Shown here: positions 19,888-29,900 of the stretch, piece after piece
Layout of the letters: each line of letters opens with the position of its first letter
How positions within the stretch are numbered: the first letter of the stretch is position 1
Source of the DNA: Streptomyces sp. CB01881
GTDB lineage: Bacteria; Actinomycetota; Actinomycetes; Streptomycetales; Streptomycetaceae
Assembly: GCF_002953255.1 (NCBI RefSeq)
Contig: NZ_CP026498.1
Coordinates: 8,699,259 to 8,763,258, forward strand
Length of the DNA: 64,000 nucleotides
Reading direction: 5' to 3'
Position numbers and translations under genes: made by a program
The notes under the pieces: model-generated
Databases searched by the model: none
What the model saw: only the letters and a program-made list of their open reading frames with translations
Told to the model about the DNA's origin: nothing

Positions 19888-20741
19888 GTGCCGTCGTTTC
19901 ACCGGACCACGCCGCCGGCTACCGGGCGGGCCGGACGCTGCCGCTGCGGGTCGAGGCGATGCGCCAGCTGCGGCGCCGCCGGACCATGGTGATCGGCGGG
20001 GTGCTGGCGGCGCTGCCGTTCGTCATCCTGGCCGCGTTCCAGATCGGTGGCACGCCCGGCCGGACCGACCGGACCACCTTCATCGAGCTGGCCACCGCCT
20101 CGGGGCCCAACTTCGCGACCACCATGCTCTTCATGGGCACCGGCTTCCTGCTGGTGATCCCGGTCGCGCTGTTCTGCGGGGACACGGTGGCCTCGGAGGC
20201 GAGCTGGTCCTCGCTGCGCTACCTGCTGGCGGCGCCGGTGCCCCGGGCCCGGCTGCTGGCCCGCAAGTTCGCGGTGGGGCTGGCGTTCTCGGCCGCCGCC
20301 GTGGTGCTGCTGCCGGCGATCGGGCTGCTGGTGGGCACCGCCGCGTACGGCTGGGGGGACCTGAAGCTGCCGGCAGGGGTGAGCCTGTCGGCGGGGGAGG
20401 CGCTGCCGCGGCTGGCGATCGCGGTGGCGTACGTCCTCCTGAGCGAGGTGGTGATCGCGGCGCTGGCGTTCTGGCTCTCGACCGCCACCGACGCGCCGCT
20501 CGGCGCGGTCGGCGGGGCGGTGTTCGCCTCGATCGTCACCGGGGTGCTGGACGCCGTCACCGCACTCGGCGGCCTGCGCGAGTGGCTGCCCGCGCACTGG
20601 CAGTACGCCTGGGCGGACGCCCTGCAGCCGCAGCTGGAGTGGGGCGGCATGGTGCAGGGCGTCTCGCTGTCGCTCTCGTACGCGGTGGTGCTGCTGGCGC
20701 TGGCGTTCCGCGGGTTCGCCCGCAAGGACGTGGTGTCCTGA
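19884..20741 (+). CDS. ABC transporter permease (ABC-2 type)
   Basis: A 285-residue integral membrane protein with about six hydrophobic segments (VIGGVLAALPFVILAAFQI at about residues 35-53, then the groups near 75-95, 115-150, 170-195, 205-230 and 250-280). The pattern resembles ABC-2 permeases, including the polar stretch ALFCGDTVASEASWSSLRYL after the second span. ATG at 19884 overlaps the stop of the upstream fusion gene (ATGA), so this is its likely membrane partner. No substrate can be assigned. Confidence 0.86.
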   Translation: MSAVVSPDHAAGYRAGRTLPLRVEAMRQLRRRRTMVIGGVLAALPFVILAAFQIGGTPGRTDRTTFIELATASGPNFATTMLFMGTGFLLVIPVALFCGDTVASEASWSSLRYLLAAPVPRARLLARKFAVGLAFSAAAVVLLPAIGLLVGTAAYGWGDLKLPAGVSLSAGEALPRLAIAVAYVLLSEVVIAALAFWLSTATDAPLGAVGGAVFASIVTGVLDAVTALGGLREWLPAHWQYAWADALQPQLEWGGMVQGVSLSLSYAVVLLALAFRGFARKDVVS

Positions 20742-20780
20742 GGGGCGCGCCGCGCGGGCGCACCCCTCAGGACCGGCGGC

Positions 20781-22415
20781 TCACTTGACGGGGGAGTAGA
20801 CCCGCTCGATCTGCTGGGTGCCGGACTTGGTGCGGTAGGAGCGCGTCCACGAGGCGGTGGCGTCCTTGCGGGTCCGGTCCGAGAGCACGTAGTAGTCCAT
20901 CTGCGTCTGGCCCGGGGTGATGTCCAGGACGCCGTAGCCGTGCGAGTCCAGGTCGACCCACTTGATGTGGCGGTTGCCCGCCTTGATCGCGGCGGCGGCG
21001 GCCAGCGAGACGGTCTGCGGGGCCACCTTGAGGACGTCGTCGATGTTGTCCGAGGTGACCGAGGTGACCACGAACTCGGTGGCGGAACTACCGGAGAGCG
21101 GGTAGGTGGCGGCCTCGTTCGGGACGTCCGCGGCCCAGGCGGAGTGGATGTCGCCGGTGAGGAAGACGGTGTTGGTGATGCCGTTGGCCTTGAGGTGGCC
21201 GAGCAGCTCGCGGCGGTCGTGGGTGTAGCCGTCCCACTGGTCGGTGCTGACGGCCAGGCCCTCGCCGGGCAGGCCGAGCAGCTTGGCCAGCGGCCGCAGG
21301 ATGTAGTCGGGCAGCGAGAAGAACGCGACCGGCGAGATCATCACCTCGTTGCCGATCAGCCGCCAGGTGGTGTCGGAGGTGCTGAGCCCGGCCTTCAGCC
21401 AGTCCATCTGGGCCCGGCCGGTGATGGTGCGGTCGGCCGAGTCGACGCCGCCGTTGCCGACCTTGACCTGCTGGGAGCGGAACGAGCGCTGGTCCATCAG
21501 GTACAGGTCGGCCAACTTGCCGTAGCGCAGGCGGCGGTAGGTGGTGCCGGCGATGGACGGGCGGACCGGCATCCACTCGAAGTAGGCCTGCTTGGCGGCG
21601 GCCACGCGGTCGGCCCAGTCGCCCTCGGTTCCCGGGGTGTGGTTCTCGGCGCCGCCGGACCAGGCGTCGTTGGCGAACTCGTGGTCGTCCCAGATCGCGA
21701 TCGTCGGGACCTGCGCGTGCAGCGCCTGGAGGTCCTCGTCGGTCTTGCAACGGCCGTGCCGGGTACGGTAGTCGGCCAGGTTGATGATCTCGTGCGTCGG
21801 GGCGTGCGGGCGGACCACGGTGCCGCGGGCGCAGTACTCGCCGGTCTTGTACTCGTAGATGTAGTCGCCGAGGAAGAGGAAGGCGTCGAGGTCGCCGCGG
21901 GCCGCGAGGTGGCGGTAGGCGGAGAAGTAGCCGGCCTCCCAGTTGGCGCAGGAGGCCACGCCGAAGCGGAGGTGGTCGAGGGCGGCGTCGGCGGCCGGGG
22001 TGGTGTGGGTGCGGCCGACGGGGGAGACGGTGGCGCCGGCGGTGAAGCGGTACCAGAAGGTGGTGTCCGCGGTCAGGCCGCGGACGTCGGCCTTGACGGT
22101 GTGGTCGGAGGCGGCGGTGGCGGTCACCGTGCCGCTGGCCGCGATGCGGGTGAAGGCCTTGTCAGTGGCCAGCTCCCAGCGGACCTCGGTGTCGGGGCCG
22201 GTGGCGGAGCCGGGGACGGCCTCGGGGGTCGGGGTGACCCGGGTCCAGAGCAGGACGCCGTCGGGGAGCGGGTCGCCGGAGGCGACGCCGTGGAGGAACT
22301 GCGGGGCGGTCGCGGCCTCGGCCGCGGTGCCGAGGGCCAGCGGCACGGCGGCGGCACCGGCCACGATGGCGGTGGCCTTCAGCACCTGGCGGCGGCGCGG
22401 GCGGGCGGCGGTCAT
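20781..22415 (-). CDS. phoD: PhoD-family alkaline phosphatase/phosphodiesterase, exported
   Basis: A secreted metallophosphoesterase of the PhoD family, which releases phosphate from organic esters. In the 544-residue product the N-terminus MTAARPRRRQVLKATAIVAG has a twin-arginine-like motif followed by a hydrophobic Ala-rich stretch ending GTAAEAA, a plausible Tat signal. A PhoD N-terminal domain (FLHGVASGDPLPDGVLLWTR) precedes the metal-binding core with FLFLGDYIYEY, IWDDHEFANDAW and FLTGDIHSAWA. GTG at 22436 is an alternative start 7 codons upstream. A phosphate-starvation operator is expected for the family, but I cannot point to a convincing PHO box. Confidence 0.9.
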   Translation of the reverse strand: MTAARPRRRQVLKATAIVAGAAAVPLALGTAAEAATAPQFLHGVASGDPLPDGVLLWTRVTPTPEAVPGSATGPDTEVRWELATDKAFTRIAASGTVTATAASDHTVKADVRGLTADTTFWYRFTAGATVSPVGRTHTTPAADAALDHLRFGVASCANWEAGYFSAYRHLAARGDLDAFLFLGDYIYEYKTGEYCARGTVVRPHAPTHEIINLADYRTRHGRCKTDEDLQALHAQVPTIAIWDDHEFANDAWSGGAENHTPGTEGDWADRVAAAKQAYFEWMPVRPSIAGTTYRRLRYGKLADLYLMDQRSFRSQQVKVGNGGVDSADRTITGRAQMDWLKAGLSTSDTTWRLIGNEVMISPVAFFSLPDYILRPLAKLLGLPGEGLAVSTDQWDGYTHDRRELLGHLKANGITNTVFLTGDIHSAWAADVPNEAATYPLSGSSATEFVVTSVTSDNIDDVLKVAPQTVSLAAAAAIKAGNRHIKWVDLDSHGYGVLDITPGQTQMDYYVLSDRTRKDATASWTRSYRTKSGTQQIERVYSPVK

Positions 22416-22605
22416 GTCATCGACAAGGTCAGTCACGGCCGACAGGCTACCGGTCGGTAATGGTCCGTTCCATATGCTGAACTGACTGTTTGTCGCCGAT
22501 TCACCGCGACGTGACGTCCTGCCACCGGCTCGGCCGCACGCGGCCACCCGGCGGCCATGCGCGATGATGGTGAACGATCCGCCCTCTGTCGCAAGGAAGT
22601 TCCCC

Positions 22606-23196
22606 GTGGCCCAGATCCTGCTTCTGCACTCCGTGTACGGCCTGCGCCCCGCCGTCCACGCCGCCGCCGACCGGCTGCGCGCCGCCGGGCACACCGTGCA
22701 CACCCCCGACCTGTTCGAGGGCCGCACCTTCGACGACGTCGAGGAGGGCATGGCGTACAAGGAGGAGCTCGGCAGCGACGAACTGCTGCGCCGGGCCGTG
22801 GGTGCGGCCGCCCCGCTGCTCGGCTCGGGCGACGCGCTCGTCTACGCGGGCCTCTCGCTCGGCGGCTCGCTCGCGCAGAACCTCGCCCTGGCCGACGAGA
22901 AGGCGCTCGGCCTGCTGCTCTTGCACGGCACCTCCGACATCCGCGAGGACGCGGCCACCTCCATCCCCGTCCAGCTGCACATCGCCGAGCCGGACCCGTT
23001 CGAGCCCGAGGACTGGCTGAACGCCTGGTACCTGGGGATGCGGCGGGCCGGCGCCGACGTCGAGATCCACCGCTACCGGGGCGCCGGGCACGTCTACACC
23101 GACCCGGGGCTGCCCGACTACGACGCCGAGGCGGCGGAGCAGACCTGGGCGGTGGCGCTGGACTTCCTGGCCGAGCTGGACGAGCAGGAGGGCTGA
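22606..23196 (+). CDS. Dienelactone hydrolase family protein
   Basis: An alpha/beta hydrolase of 196 residues. The nucleophile position is S84 in AGLSLGGSLA, where classical dienelactone hydrolases carry Cys. The expected histidine is H162 in RGAGHVYTDPG, and acidic candidates are around residues 130-137. GTG at 22606 was chosen because AAGGAAG lies 6 bp before it; ATGs at 22564/22567 lack a ribosome-binding site. It is divergent from phoD across about 190 bp. The substrate is unknown; carboxylesterase activity is plausible. Confidence 0.83.
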   Translation: MAQILLLHSVYGLRPAVHAAADRLRAAGHTVHTPDLFEGRTFDDVEEGMAYKEELGSDELLRRAVGAAAPLLGSGDALVYAGLSLGGSLAQNLALADEKALGLLLLHGTSDIREDAATSIPVQLHIAEPDPFEPEDWLNAWYLGMRRAGADVEIHRYRGAGHVYTDPGLPDYDAEAAEQTWAVALDFLAELDEQEG

Positions 23197-23344
23197 CGGC
23201 CGCGGCGGCCGGACACCCGGGGACGCCGCCGGCCGGCGGCCCGCGCGGATCTTCGGGTTCCGGGCCGGTTGCCGCGGGGGTTGGGCAGGACGGGGGCATG
23301 GTGAACTCTTCGGTGGGCTTGGTGAGGACAAGGACGAGGACGAG

Positions 23345-24007
23345 GTGCCGCCGGCGGCGCTGCTGAGGCGCACGGCGGAGGAGCTCGGGGTGGGGCTGCC
23401 CGAGCCGGCGGGGGCGTGGGAGCGGATCGTCGAGTTCAAGGACGGCGAGACCGGCCGGCGGGTGGTCGTGAACCCGCCACGGTCGGGCCACCCCTACCAG
23501 GTGCGTTTCGACGGCCACGGCGCCCCGCTGGCCGGCGGGCTGACCGGGGACGTGGCCGAGGTGGTCGGCGCGACGGCGGCGTGGATGGGTGGTGCGGGCC
23601 TGGAGGCGACCGCGGCGGCCGCGCCGTTCGTGCGCTTCCGGGAGTGGGCCCTCGCCCAGGAGCGGGCGCCGCTCGACCCGGTCGAGCTGATGTGGATGAT
23701 CAAGCTGGACCGCGTCCATCTGCCGCCCTACGACCGGCACCCCCGCCCCCACGCCTTGTTGGCGGCCGCGTACGCCCAGCCGGTGCTCCGGCGGCTGATG
23801 CCGGTCAACAGCCACTTCAACCTCTGGTTCTCCACCACCGTCGAGACGCCGTGGAGGGCGAAGGTCGGGGGCACTGTCGACCCGAACCACGAGGGCCGGT
23901 ACGCCGTGTGGAACGACGGGGGGCCCGTCGCGTGCTTCGACACCGCGGAGGAGGCCGTCGCCCTCGTGGTGGCACGCCTGCCGGAGGGCGCCGGCCCCGC
24001 GCGCTGA
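23345..24007 (+). CDS. DUF6193-like protein
   Basis: A 220-residue soluble protein with no membrane segment or signal. The sequence resembles the DUF6193 family of streptomycete proteins, which databases loosely link to natural-product clusters. That link is a name only, and nothing in this neighbourhood forms such a cluster. Conserved-looking segments are ALLAAAYAQPVLRRLMPVN and SHFNLWFSTT. GTG at 23345 follows an AGGACGAGGACGAGG purine run that can serve as ribosome-binding site. No catalytic motif is recognisable. Confidence 0.62.
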   Translation: MPPAALLRRTAEELGVGLPEPAGAWERIVEFKDGETGRRVVVNPPRSGHPYQVRFDGHGAPLAGGLTGDVAEVVGATAAWMGGAGLEATAAAAPFVRFREWALAQERAPLDPVELMWMIKLDRVHLPPYDRHPRPHALLAAAYAQPVLRRLMPVNSHFNLWFSTTVETPWRAKVGGTVDPNHEGRYAVWNDGGPVACFDTAEEAVALVVARLPEGAGPAR

Positions 24008-24132
24008 CCGGCGGCGGCGCTCACGCAGGCCGGCTCGGTGCGGTACCGGACGCCGCCCCCGGATGCCGCCCCCGAACCTGGCCCCCAGCCCCCGGCGCCC
24101 GCGCGCGCCCGGGGCTGGGGGACGATGGAGGC

Positions 24133-25347
24133 GTGGCAGAGCGGAGATACGAGCACGCGCCGGCGCACACACTGCCCGGGCTGTTGCAGCGGGGGCGCGG
24201 GCTCGGGGCGCGGATGGCGGCGGAGGACCCGGCGGCGGCCGCCGGGCTGGTGTACGGGTGCCTGCGGTGGGACTGGCGGTGGGACCGGCAGACGGACGAC
24301 CGGCACCTGTACCTGGCCAGGCTGCTGCGGGACCTGGAGCTGCCGCTGGGGCCCGTGATCGAGGTGCTGGCCGGCGGCGAGGACGCCTGCGAGCGGGCCG
24401 CCCGGGTGCTGGAGCTGCTGGCCCTCGACGGCTCGGTGGAGGCCCGGGAGGCTCTGCGGGCCTACGTCCGGGAGGGTGAGCACTGGGTGGACGTGCTGGA
24501 GTCCGTGGCCGGGGCATGGCCGGTGGAGTGGTGGGACGACCTCGCGGGCCCGGCGCGGGAGCGGTCGAAGGGGCACACCGAGGACCTGCGGGGTGAACCG
24601 TGGGACCACTGGGGGCTGGCCGTGCCGCGGCCCGGGCGCGCGGTCGGCGGGCGGGACCCGATGCCGGAGGTGGCGAGCGCGCGACTGCTGGAGCTGCTCG
24701 CCGATCCGGCCGAGCCGCAGAGCCGTAAGGTGACCGCGCTCTGCGCACTGGCCGCCCGGGCGCCGGAGCCGGGCCTCGTCCCACTGGTGCCGTCGCTGGG
24801 GACGGCGGACGGTGGGCTCGCACTGCCGCGGCTGCCCGCCGTGGTCCGCGGGCTCGGGGCGCCGGCCGTGCCCGCCGCCCGGGAGTGGGCGGGCACCGGG
24901 GAGCCGTGGCTGGTCGCGCTCGGGTGCCGGGTGCTGGCCGAGCACGGGGAGGCCGAGGACATTCCCGTGCTGGTGGCCGACCTGGAGCGGGACTGGGTGG
25001 CGCGCAGCTGGGGCGGGCCGATGTACACGGCGCGCGGGCTGGCCCGGTTCGGGCCCGGGGCGGCGGACGCGGTGTCGCTGCTGCGGCGGTTCTGGCTGTG
25101 GACGCCGCACTCCTACGAGCGGGCGGCCTACCTGGAGGCGTTGGCGCAGATCGGCCCGGCGGGGCTGGAGTCGGTCCACGTGGAGTGCCTCTGGGACTGC
25201 GAGGAGGACGCCCGGCTGCTCGGGGTGGCGCACGCTCCGGACCGGCCCGAGGTGCGGGAGCGGCTGGCCTGCCTGCGGGACGACCCGATGGAGGAGGCCG
25301 GGGTCAGGGACGCCGCCGGGGAGCGGCTGGCGACCCTGACCCCCTGA
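24133..25347 (+). CDS. HEAT-like repeat protein of unknown function
   Basis: A 404-residue soluble protein built from Leu/Ala-rich helical pairs, for example VLELLALDGSVEAREALRAY, SARLLELLADPAEPQSRKV and LGCRVLAEHGEAEDIPVLVA. These resemble HEAT or Armadillo-type repeats that mediate protein-protein contact. GTG at 24133 lies 6 bp after GACGAT (24121-24126), so the mRNA may be leaderless. It is Trp-rich near residues 30-55 (RWDWRWDRQ) and 130-150. The stop codon lies in the first unit of a 17-bp tandem repeat shared with the end of the convergent neighbour. Function is unknown. Confidence 0.72.
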   Translation: MAERRYEHAPAHTLPGLLQRGRGLGARMAAEDPAAAAGLVYGCLRWDWRWDRQTDDRHLYLARLLRDLELPLGPVIEVLAGGEDACERAARVLELLALDGSVEAREALRAYVREGEHWVDVLESVAGAWPVEWWDDLAGPARERSKGHTEDLRGEPWDHWGLAVPRPGRAVGGRDPMPEVASARLLELLADPAEPQSRKVTALCALAARAPEPGLVPLVPSLGTADGGLALPRLPAVVRGLGAPAVPAAREWAGTGEPWLVALGCRVLAEHGEAEDIPVLVADLERDWVARSWGGPMYTARGLARFGPGAADAVSLLRRFWLWTPHSYERAAYLEALAQIGPAGLESVHVECLWDCEEDARLLGVAHAPDRPEVRERLACLRDDPMEEAGVRDAAGERLATLTP

Positions 25348-25395
25348 GCCCGTCAGGCCGGTGAGCCCGTCGGGCCGGTGAGCCCTACAGGCCGG
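25345..25395. repeat. Three tandem 17-bp units between convergent genes
   Basis: Units TGAGCCCGTCAGGCCGG (25345-25361), TGAGCCCGTCGGGCCGG (25362-25378) and TGAGCCCTACAGGCCGG (25379-25395). The first TGA is the stop of the repeat-protein gene; the third unit covers the DUF2252 stop (25385-25387) on the other strand. Confidence 0.85.
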
Positions 25396-26713
25396 GGATC
25401 CGGCCGTTGCGGTAGAGGTCCACGAACAGCTGGTGGTCGGCGCGGGCCCGGGCCCCGTACGCGTGCGCGAAGTCGACCAGCATCCCGGTGAACCCGGCCT
25501 CGTCGCGCGCGATCGCCTCGTGGATGGCGTGCTCGGTGGAGAACGGCACCAGGGTGTGGCCGCTGGAGGACTCGTCGGCCGCCGCGTGCATGGTGGCGGT
25601 GGCCCGGCCGAGGTACTCGGTGACGGCGAGCAGGTCGGACAGCTCGTTGAGGTCCGTCCAGTCGAGGTCGGTGGCGTACGGGGAGACCTCGGCGACCAGC
25701 TGGCCGCGGCCGTGCAGGGTGGTGTACCCGAGCCACGGGTCGCTGTGCGCCTGGAGGGCGCGCTGGGAGATGACCGTGCGGTGGCCCTCGTGCTCGAAGT
25801 AGCCGGCGATCGCCGGGTCCGTGACGTGGCGCGACACGGCAGGGATCTGGCCCTGCTTCATGTAGATGATCACGTCGTTCTCAAGGGCGTCGGTGTGGCC
25901 CTCCAGCAGCAGGTTGTACGAGGGCAGACCCGCCGAGCCGATGCCGATGCCCTGGCGGCCGACCACGTCCTTGACCTTGAGCGACTCCGGGCGGGTCCGG
26001 GAGGCCGGCGGCAGGGTGGCCAGGTAGGCGTCGAAGGCGGCCAGCACCTCGGCCTTGGTGGGCTCGTCGAGCTCGATCGCGCCGCCGCCGAGGCGGAAGC
26101 GGCGGTCGTAGCCCTCGACGACGGTGTCGCCGTCGAGGAGCGCGACCCGGGTCTGGAGGCGGGCCTCGCGCAGGGTCTCCAGGACCGGGCCGGTGGCGGT
26201 GTCCAGGGTGTACGGGTCGGCGTCGCCGGAGGTGACGTGGGCGGCGATGCGGGACCGGTACGCGTCGGCGAAGGCGGTGACCAGCTGGGTGATCGTCCCG
26301 TCGGAGAGCGCCTTGGCGTAGCCGATCAGGGCGAGCGAGGCGGCCAGGCGCTGGACGTCCCAGGTGAAGGCGCCGACGTAGGCCTCGTCGAAGTCGTTGA
26401 CGTTGAAGACCAGGCGGCCCTCGGAGTTCAGGTAGGTGCCGAAGTTCTCCGCGTGCAGGTCGCCGTGGATCCAGACCCGGCTGGTGCGCTCGTCCAGGAA
26501 CGGCGTCCCGTAGGCGTCGAAGGGGGAGGAGGTGAGGTCCGCGTAGTAGAGCCCGGCGGTGCCCCGGTAGAAGGCGAAGGCGGAGGCGGCCATCTTCCGG
26601 AACTTGACCCGGAAGGCCGCCGGGTCCTTGGCGAGCAGGTCGCCGAAGGCCGTGTCGAAGACGCCGAGTATGGTCTCGGCGCGGTCGGTGGCGGTGGGCT
26701 GCGGGTGCGGCAT
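25385..26713 (-). CDS. DUF2252 family protein, kinase-like fold
   Basis: A 442-residue member of DUF2252, a family with distant resemblance to aminoglycoside/protein kinases. WIHGDLHAENFG (residues 81-92) looks like the kinase catalytic loop and VNDFDEAY (residues 105-112) like the metal-binding DFG/DFD segment. KFRKMAASAFAFYRG near residues 38-51 is the family opening motif. Its activity has not been established to my knowledge. It is divergent from dnaE across 201 bp, and its 3' end lies inside a short tandem repeat shared with the convergent gene. Confidence 0.82.
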   Translation of the reverse strand: MPHPQPTATDRAETILGVFDTAFGDLLAKDPAAFRVKFRKMAASAFAFYRGTAGLYYADLTSSPFDAYGTPFLDERTSRVWIHGDLHAENFGTYLNSEGRLVFNVNDFDEAYVGAFTWDVQRLAASLALIGYAKALSDGTITQLVTAFADAYRSRIAAHVTSGDADPYTLDTATGPVLETLREARLQTRVALLDGDTVVEGYDRRFRLGGGAIELDEPTKAEVLAAFDAYLATLPPASRTRPESLKVKDVVGRQGIGIGSAGLPSYNLLLEGHTDALENDVIIYMKQGQIPAVSRHVTDPAIAGYFEHEGHRTVISQRALQAHSDPWLGYTTLHGRGQLVAEVSPYATDLDWTDLNELSDLLAVTEYLGRATATMHAAADESSSGHTLVPFSTEHAIHEAIARDEAGFTGMLVDFAHAYGARARADHQLFVDLYRNGRIPGL

Positions 26714-26914
26714 GAAGGGCGTCCTCTTAGAGCGGGTGAAAGGCCTGGCTCGAAGCGATCCGGGCTTGGGCGAAGGCTAGAGTAGGACCGTGAACGTGTG
26801 AGAGCTGGTCCGGGCCCCTGGTGAAGCGGCTCGGGCCTCATATGTTTCCAGGACCCTTCGTGACCTGCGCGTTCGCCGGCCAGCCAGACAGCACGAGCCT
26901 CCGGAGGCCCCGCC

Positions 26915-29900
26915 TTGAGCGACCAGCCGTACGCGCACCTGCACGTCCACACCGAGTACTCGATGCTGGACGGGGCCGCCCGGCTGAAGCAGCTGTTCAA
27001 GGAGGTCGAACGGCTGGGCCAGACCCATGTCGCGATGACCGACCACGGCAACATGTACGGCGCCGCCGAGTTCCACAAGCAGGCCACCGCCGCGGGCATC
27101 ACCCCGGTGATCGGCATCGAGGCGTACGTCGCGCCGGAGTCCCGCTCCAACACCAAGCGCATCCTCTGGGGACAGCCGCACCAGAAGAAGGACGACGTCT
27201 CCGCGTCCGGCGCCTACACCCACAAGACCATCTGGGCCCGGAACAAGGAGGGCCTGCACAACCTCTTCAAGCTGACCTCGCGCTCCTACGCCGAGGGCTG
27301 GCTGGTGAAGTGGCCCCGGATGGACAAGGAGATCATCTCCGAGCACGCGGCCGGCCTGATGGCCACCACCGGCTGTCCCTCCGGCGAGGTGCAGACCCGG
27401 CTCCGGCTCGGCCAGTTCGACGAGGCGCTGAGGTCCGCCGCCGACTACCAGGAGATCTTCGGCAAGGAGAACTACTTCCTGGAGCTGATGGACCACGGCC
27501 TCGACATCGAGAAGCGGGTCCGCGACGGGCTGATCGAGATCGGCCGGAAGCTGGACATCCCGCCGGTGGTCACCAACGACTCGCACTACACCACCGAGTC
27601 CGACGCCGGCGCCCACGACCTGCTGCTCTGCGTGCAGACCGGCAAGAACCTCTCCGACCCGGACCGCTTCCGCTTCGACGGCACCGGCTACTACATCAAG
27701 TCGGCCGCCGAGATGTACGCGCTGGACTCCTCGGACGCCTGGCAGGAGGGCTGCCGCAACAGCCAGCTGCTGGTGGCGCAGCGGGTCGACACCACCGGCA
27801 TGTTCGAGTTCAGGAACCTGATGCCGCGCTTCCCGATCCCGGAGGGCTACGAGTCCGAGGCGGACTTCTTCAAGGCCCAGGTGTGGAAGGGCATGGACTG
27901 GCGCTTCCCGAACGGGTACGACGACGAGCACAGGAAGCTCGCCGAGTACGAGATGGACACCATCATCCAGATGGGGTTCCCGGCGTACTTCCTCGTGGTC
28001 GCCGACTTCATCATGTGGGCGAAGAGCCAGGGCATCGCGGTGGGCCCCGGCCGTGGTTCGGCGGCCGGCTCGCTGGTCGCGTACGCGATGGGCATCACCG
28101 ACCTCGACCCGATCCCGCACGGCCTGATCTTCGAGCGCTTCCTCAACCCCGAGCGCATCTCCATGCCCGACGTCGACATCGACTTCGACGAGCGCCGGCG
28201 CGGTGACGTGATCCGGTACGTGACGGAGAAGTGGGGCTCCGACAAGGTCGCCATGATCGTCACGTACGGCACCATCAAGGCGAAGGCCGCCATCAAGGAC
28301 TCCTCCCGCGTCCTCGGCTACCCGTACGCGATGGGCGACCGGATCACCAAGGCGATGCCGCCGGACGTCATGGGCAAGGGCATCCCGCTCTCCGGCATCA
28401 CCGACTCCTCGCACCCGCGCTACGGCGAGGCCGGCGAGATCCGCGGGCTCTACGAGAACGACCCGGACGTCCGCAAGGTGATCGACACCGCCCGCGGCAT
28501 CGAGGGCCTGATCCGCCAGCCCGGCGTGCACGCGGCCGGCGTCATCATGTCCGCCGAACCGCTGACCGACCACATCCCGGTGTGGACCCGGCACACCGAC
28601 GGCGTCACCATCACGCAGTTCGACTACCCCACCTGCGAGGGCCTCGGCCTTCTCAAGATGGACTTCCTCGGTCTGCGCAACCTGACGATCATGGACGACG
28701 CCGTCAAGGCGATCGAGCGGAACAAGGGCGTCAAGATCAACCTGCTTGATCTGCCCCTCGACGACAAGCCCACCTACGAACTGCTCGCCCGCGGCGACAC
28801 GCTCGGTGTCTTCCAGCTCGACGGCGGGCCGATGCGCTCGCTGCTGCGCCTGATGAAGCCCGACAACTTCGAGGACATCTCCGCCGTCCTCGCGCTGTAC
28901 CGGCCGGGCCCGATGGGCGTCAACTCGCACACCAACTACGCGCTGCGCAAGAACGGCCAGCAGGAGATCACCCCGATCCACCCGGAGCTGGAGAAGCCCC
29001 TGGAGGAGATCCTCAAGCCGACCTACGGCCTGATCGTCTACCAGGAGCAGGTGCAGAAGGCCGCGCAGATCCTGGCCGGCTACTCGCTCGGCCAGGCCGA
29101 CCTGCTGCGCCGGGCCATGGGCAAGAAGAAGAAGGAGATCCTGGAGGCCGAGTTCGTCCCGTTCCAGAGGGGCTGCCGGGAGCACGGCTACTCGGACGCG
29201 GCGATCCAGGCGGTGTGGGACGTGCTCGTCCCCTTCTCCGGCTACGCGTTCAACAAGGCGCACACCGCCGGGTACGGGCTGGTCTCGTACTGGACGGCCT
29301 ACCTCAAGGCCAACTACCCGGCCGAGTACATGTCCGGTCTGCTCACCTCCGTGAAGGACGACAAGGACAAGTCGGCGGTCTACCTCAACGAGTGCCGCAA
29401 GATGGGCATCCAGGTGCTGCCGCCGGACGTCAACGAGTCGGACTCCGACTTCACCCCGCACGGTGACGAGCTGGTGCGGTTCGGCCTCACCGCCATCCGC
29501 AACGTCGGCGGGCCGGTGGTGGAGTCGATGATCCGCACCCGGAAGGCCAAGGGGAAGTTCGGCTCCTTCCCGGACTTCCTGGAGAAGGTGGAGTCGGTGG
29601 TCTGCAACAAGCGGACCGTCGAATCCCTCATCAAGGCGGGCGCGTTCGACTCGCTCGGGCACACCCGCAAGGGCCTCACCGCGCAGTTCGAGCCGATGAT
29701 CGACAACGTCGTCGGGGTCAAGCGCAAGCAGGCCGAGGGCCAGTTCGACCTGTTCAGCTCCGCTGAGATTCGGCAGAGCGGGGGCGACGCGGTCAGCGAC
29801 GAGCCGAGCTTCGGGCTTGACGTCGTCTTCTCCGAGGAGGAGTGGGACAAGTCCTTCCTGCTCACCCAGGAACGGGAGATGCTCGGCCTCTACGTCTCCT

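Noticed and set aside
17049..20741. Single 1230-residue frame covering both the ATPase region and the permease
   Set aside because: The first two thirds are an out-of-frame shadow; the permease begins at ATG 19884 with the usual 4-bp overlap.
22437..22560. Possible PHO box upstream of the PhoD-type gene
   Set aside because: Only isolated GTTCA/ATTCACC-like pieces are present; the required direct repeats at 11-bp spacing are not seen.
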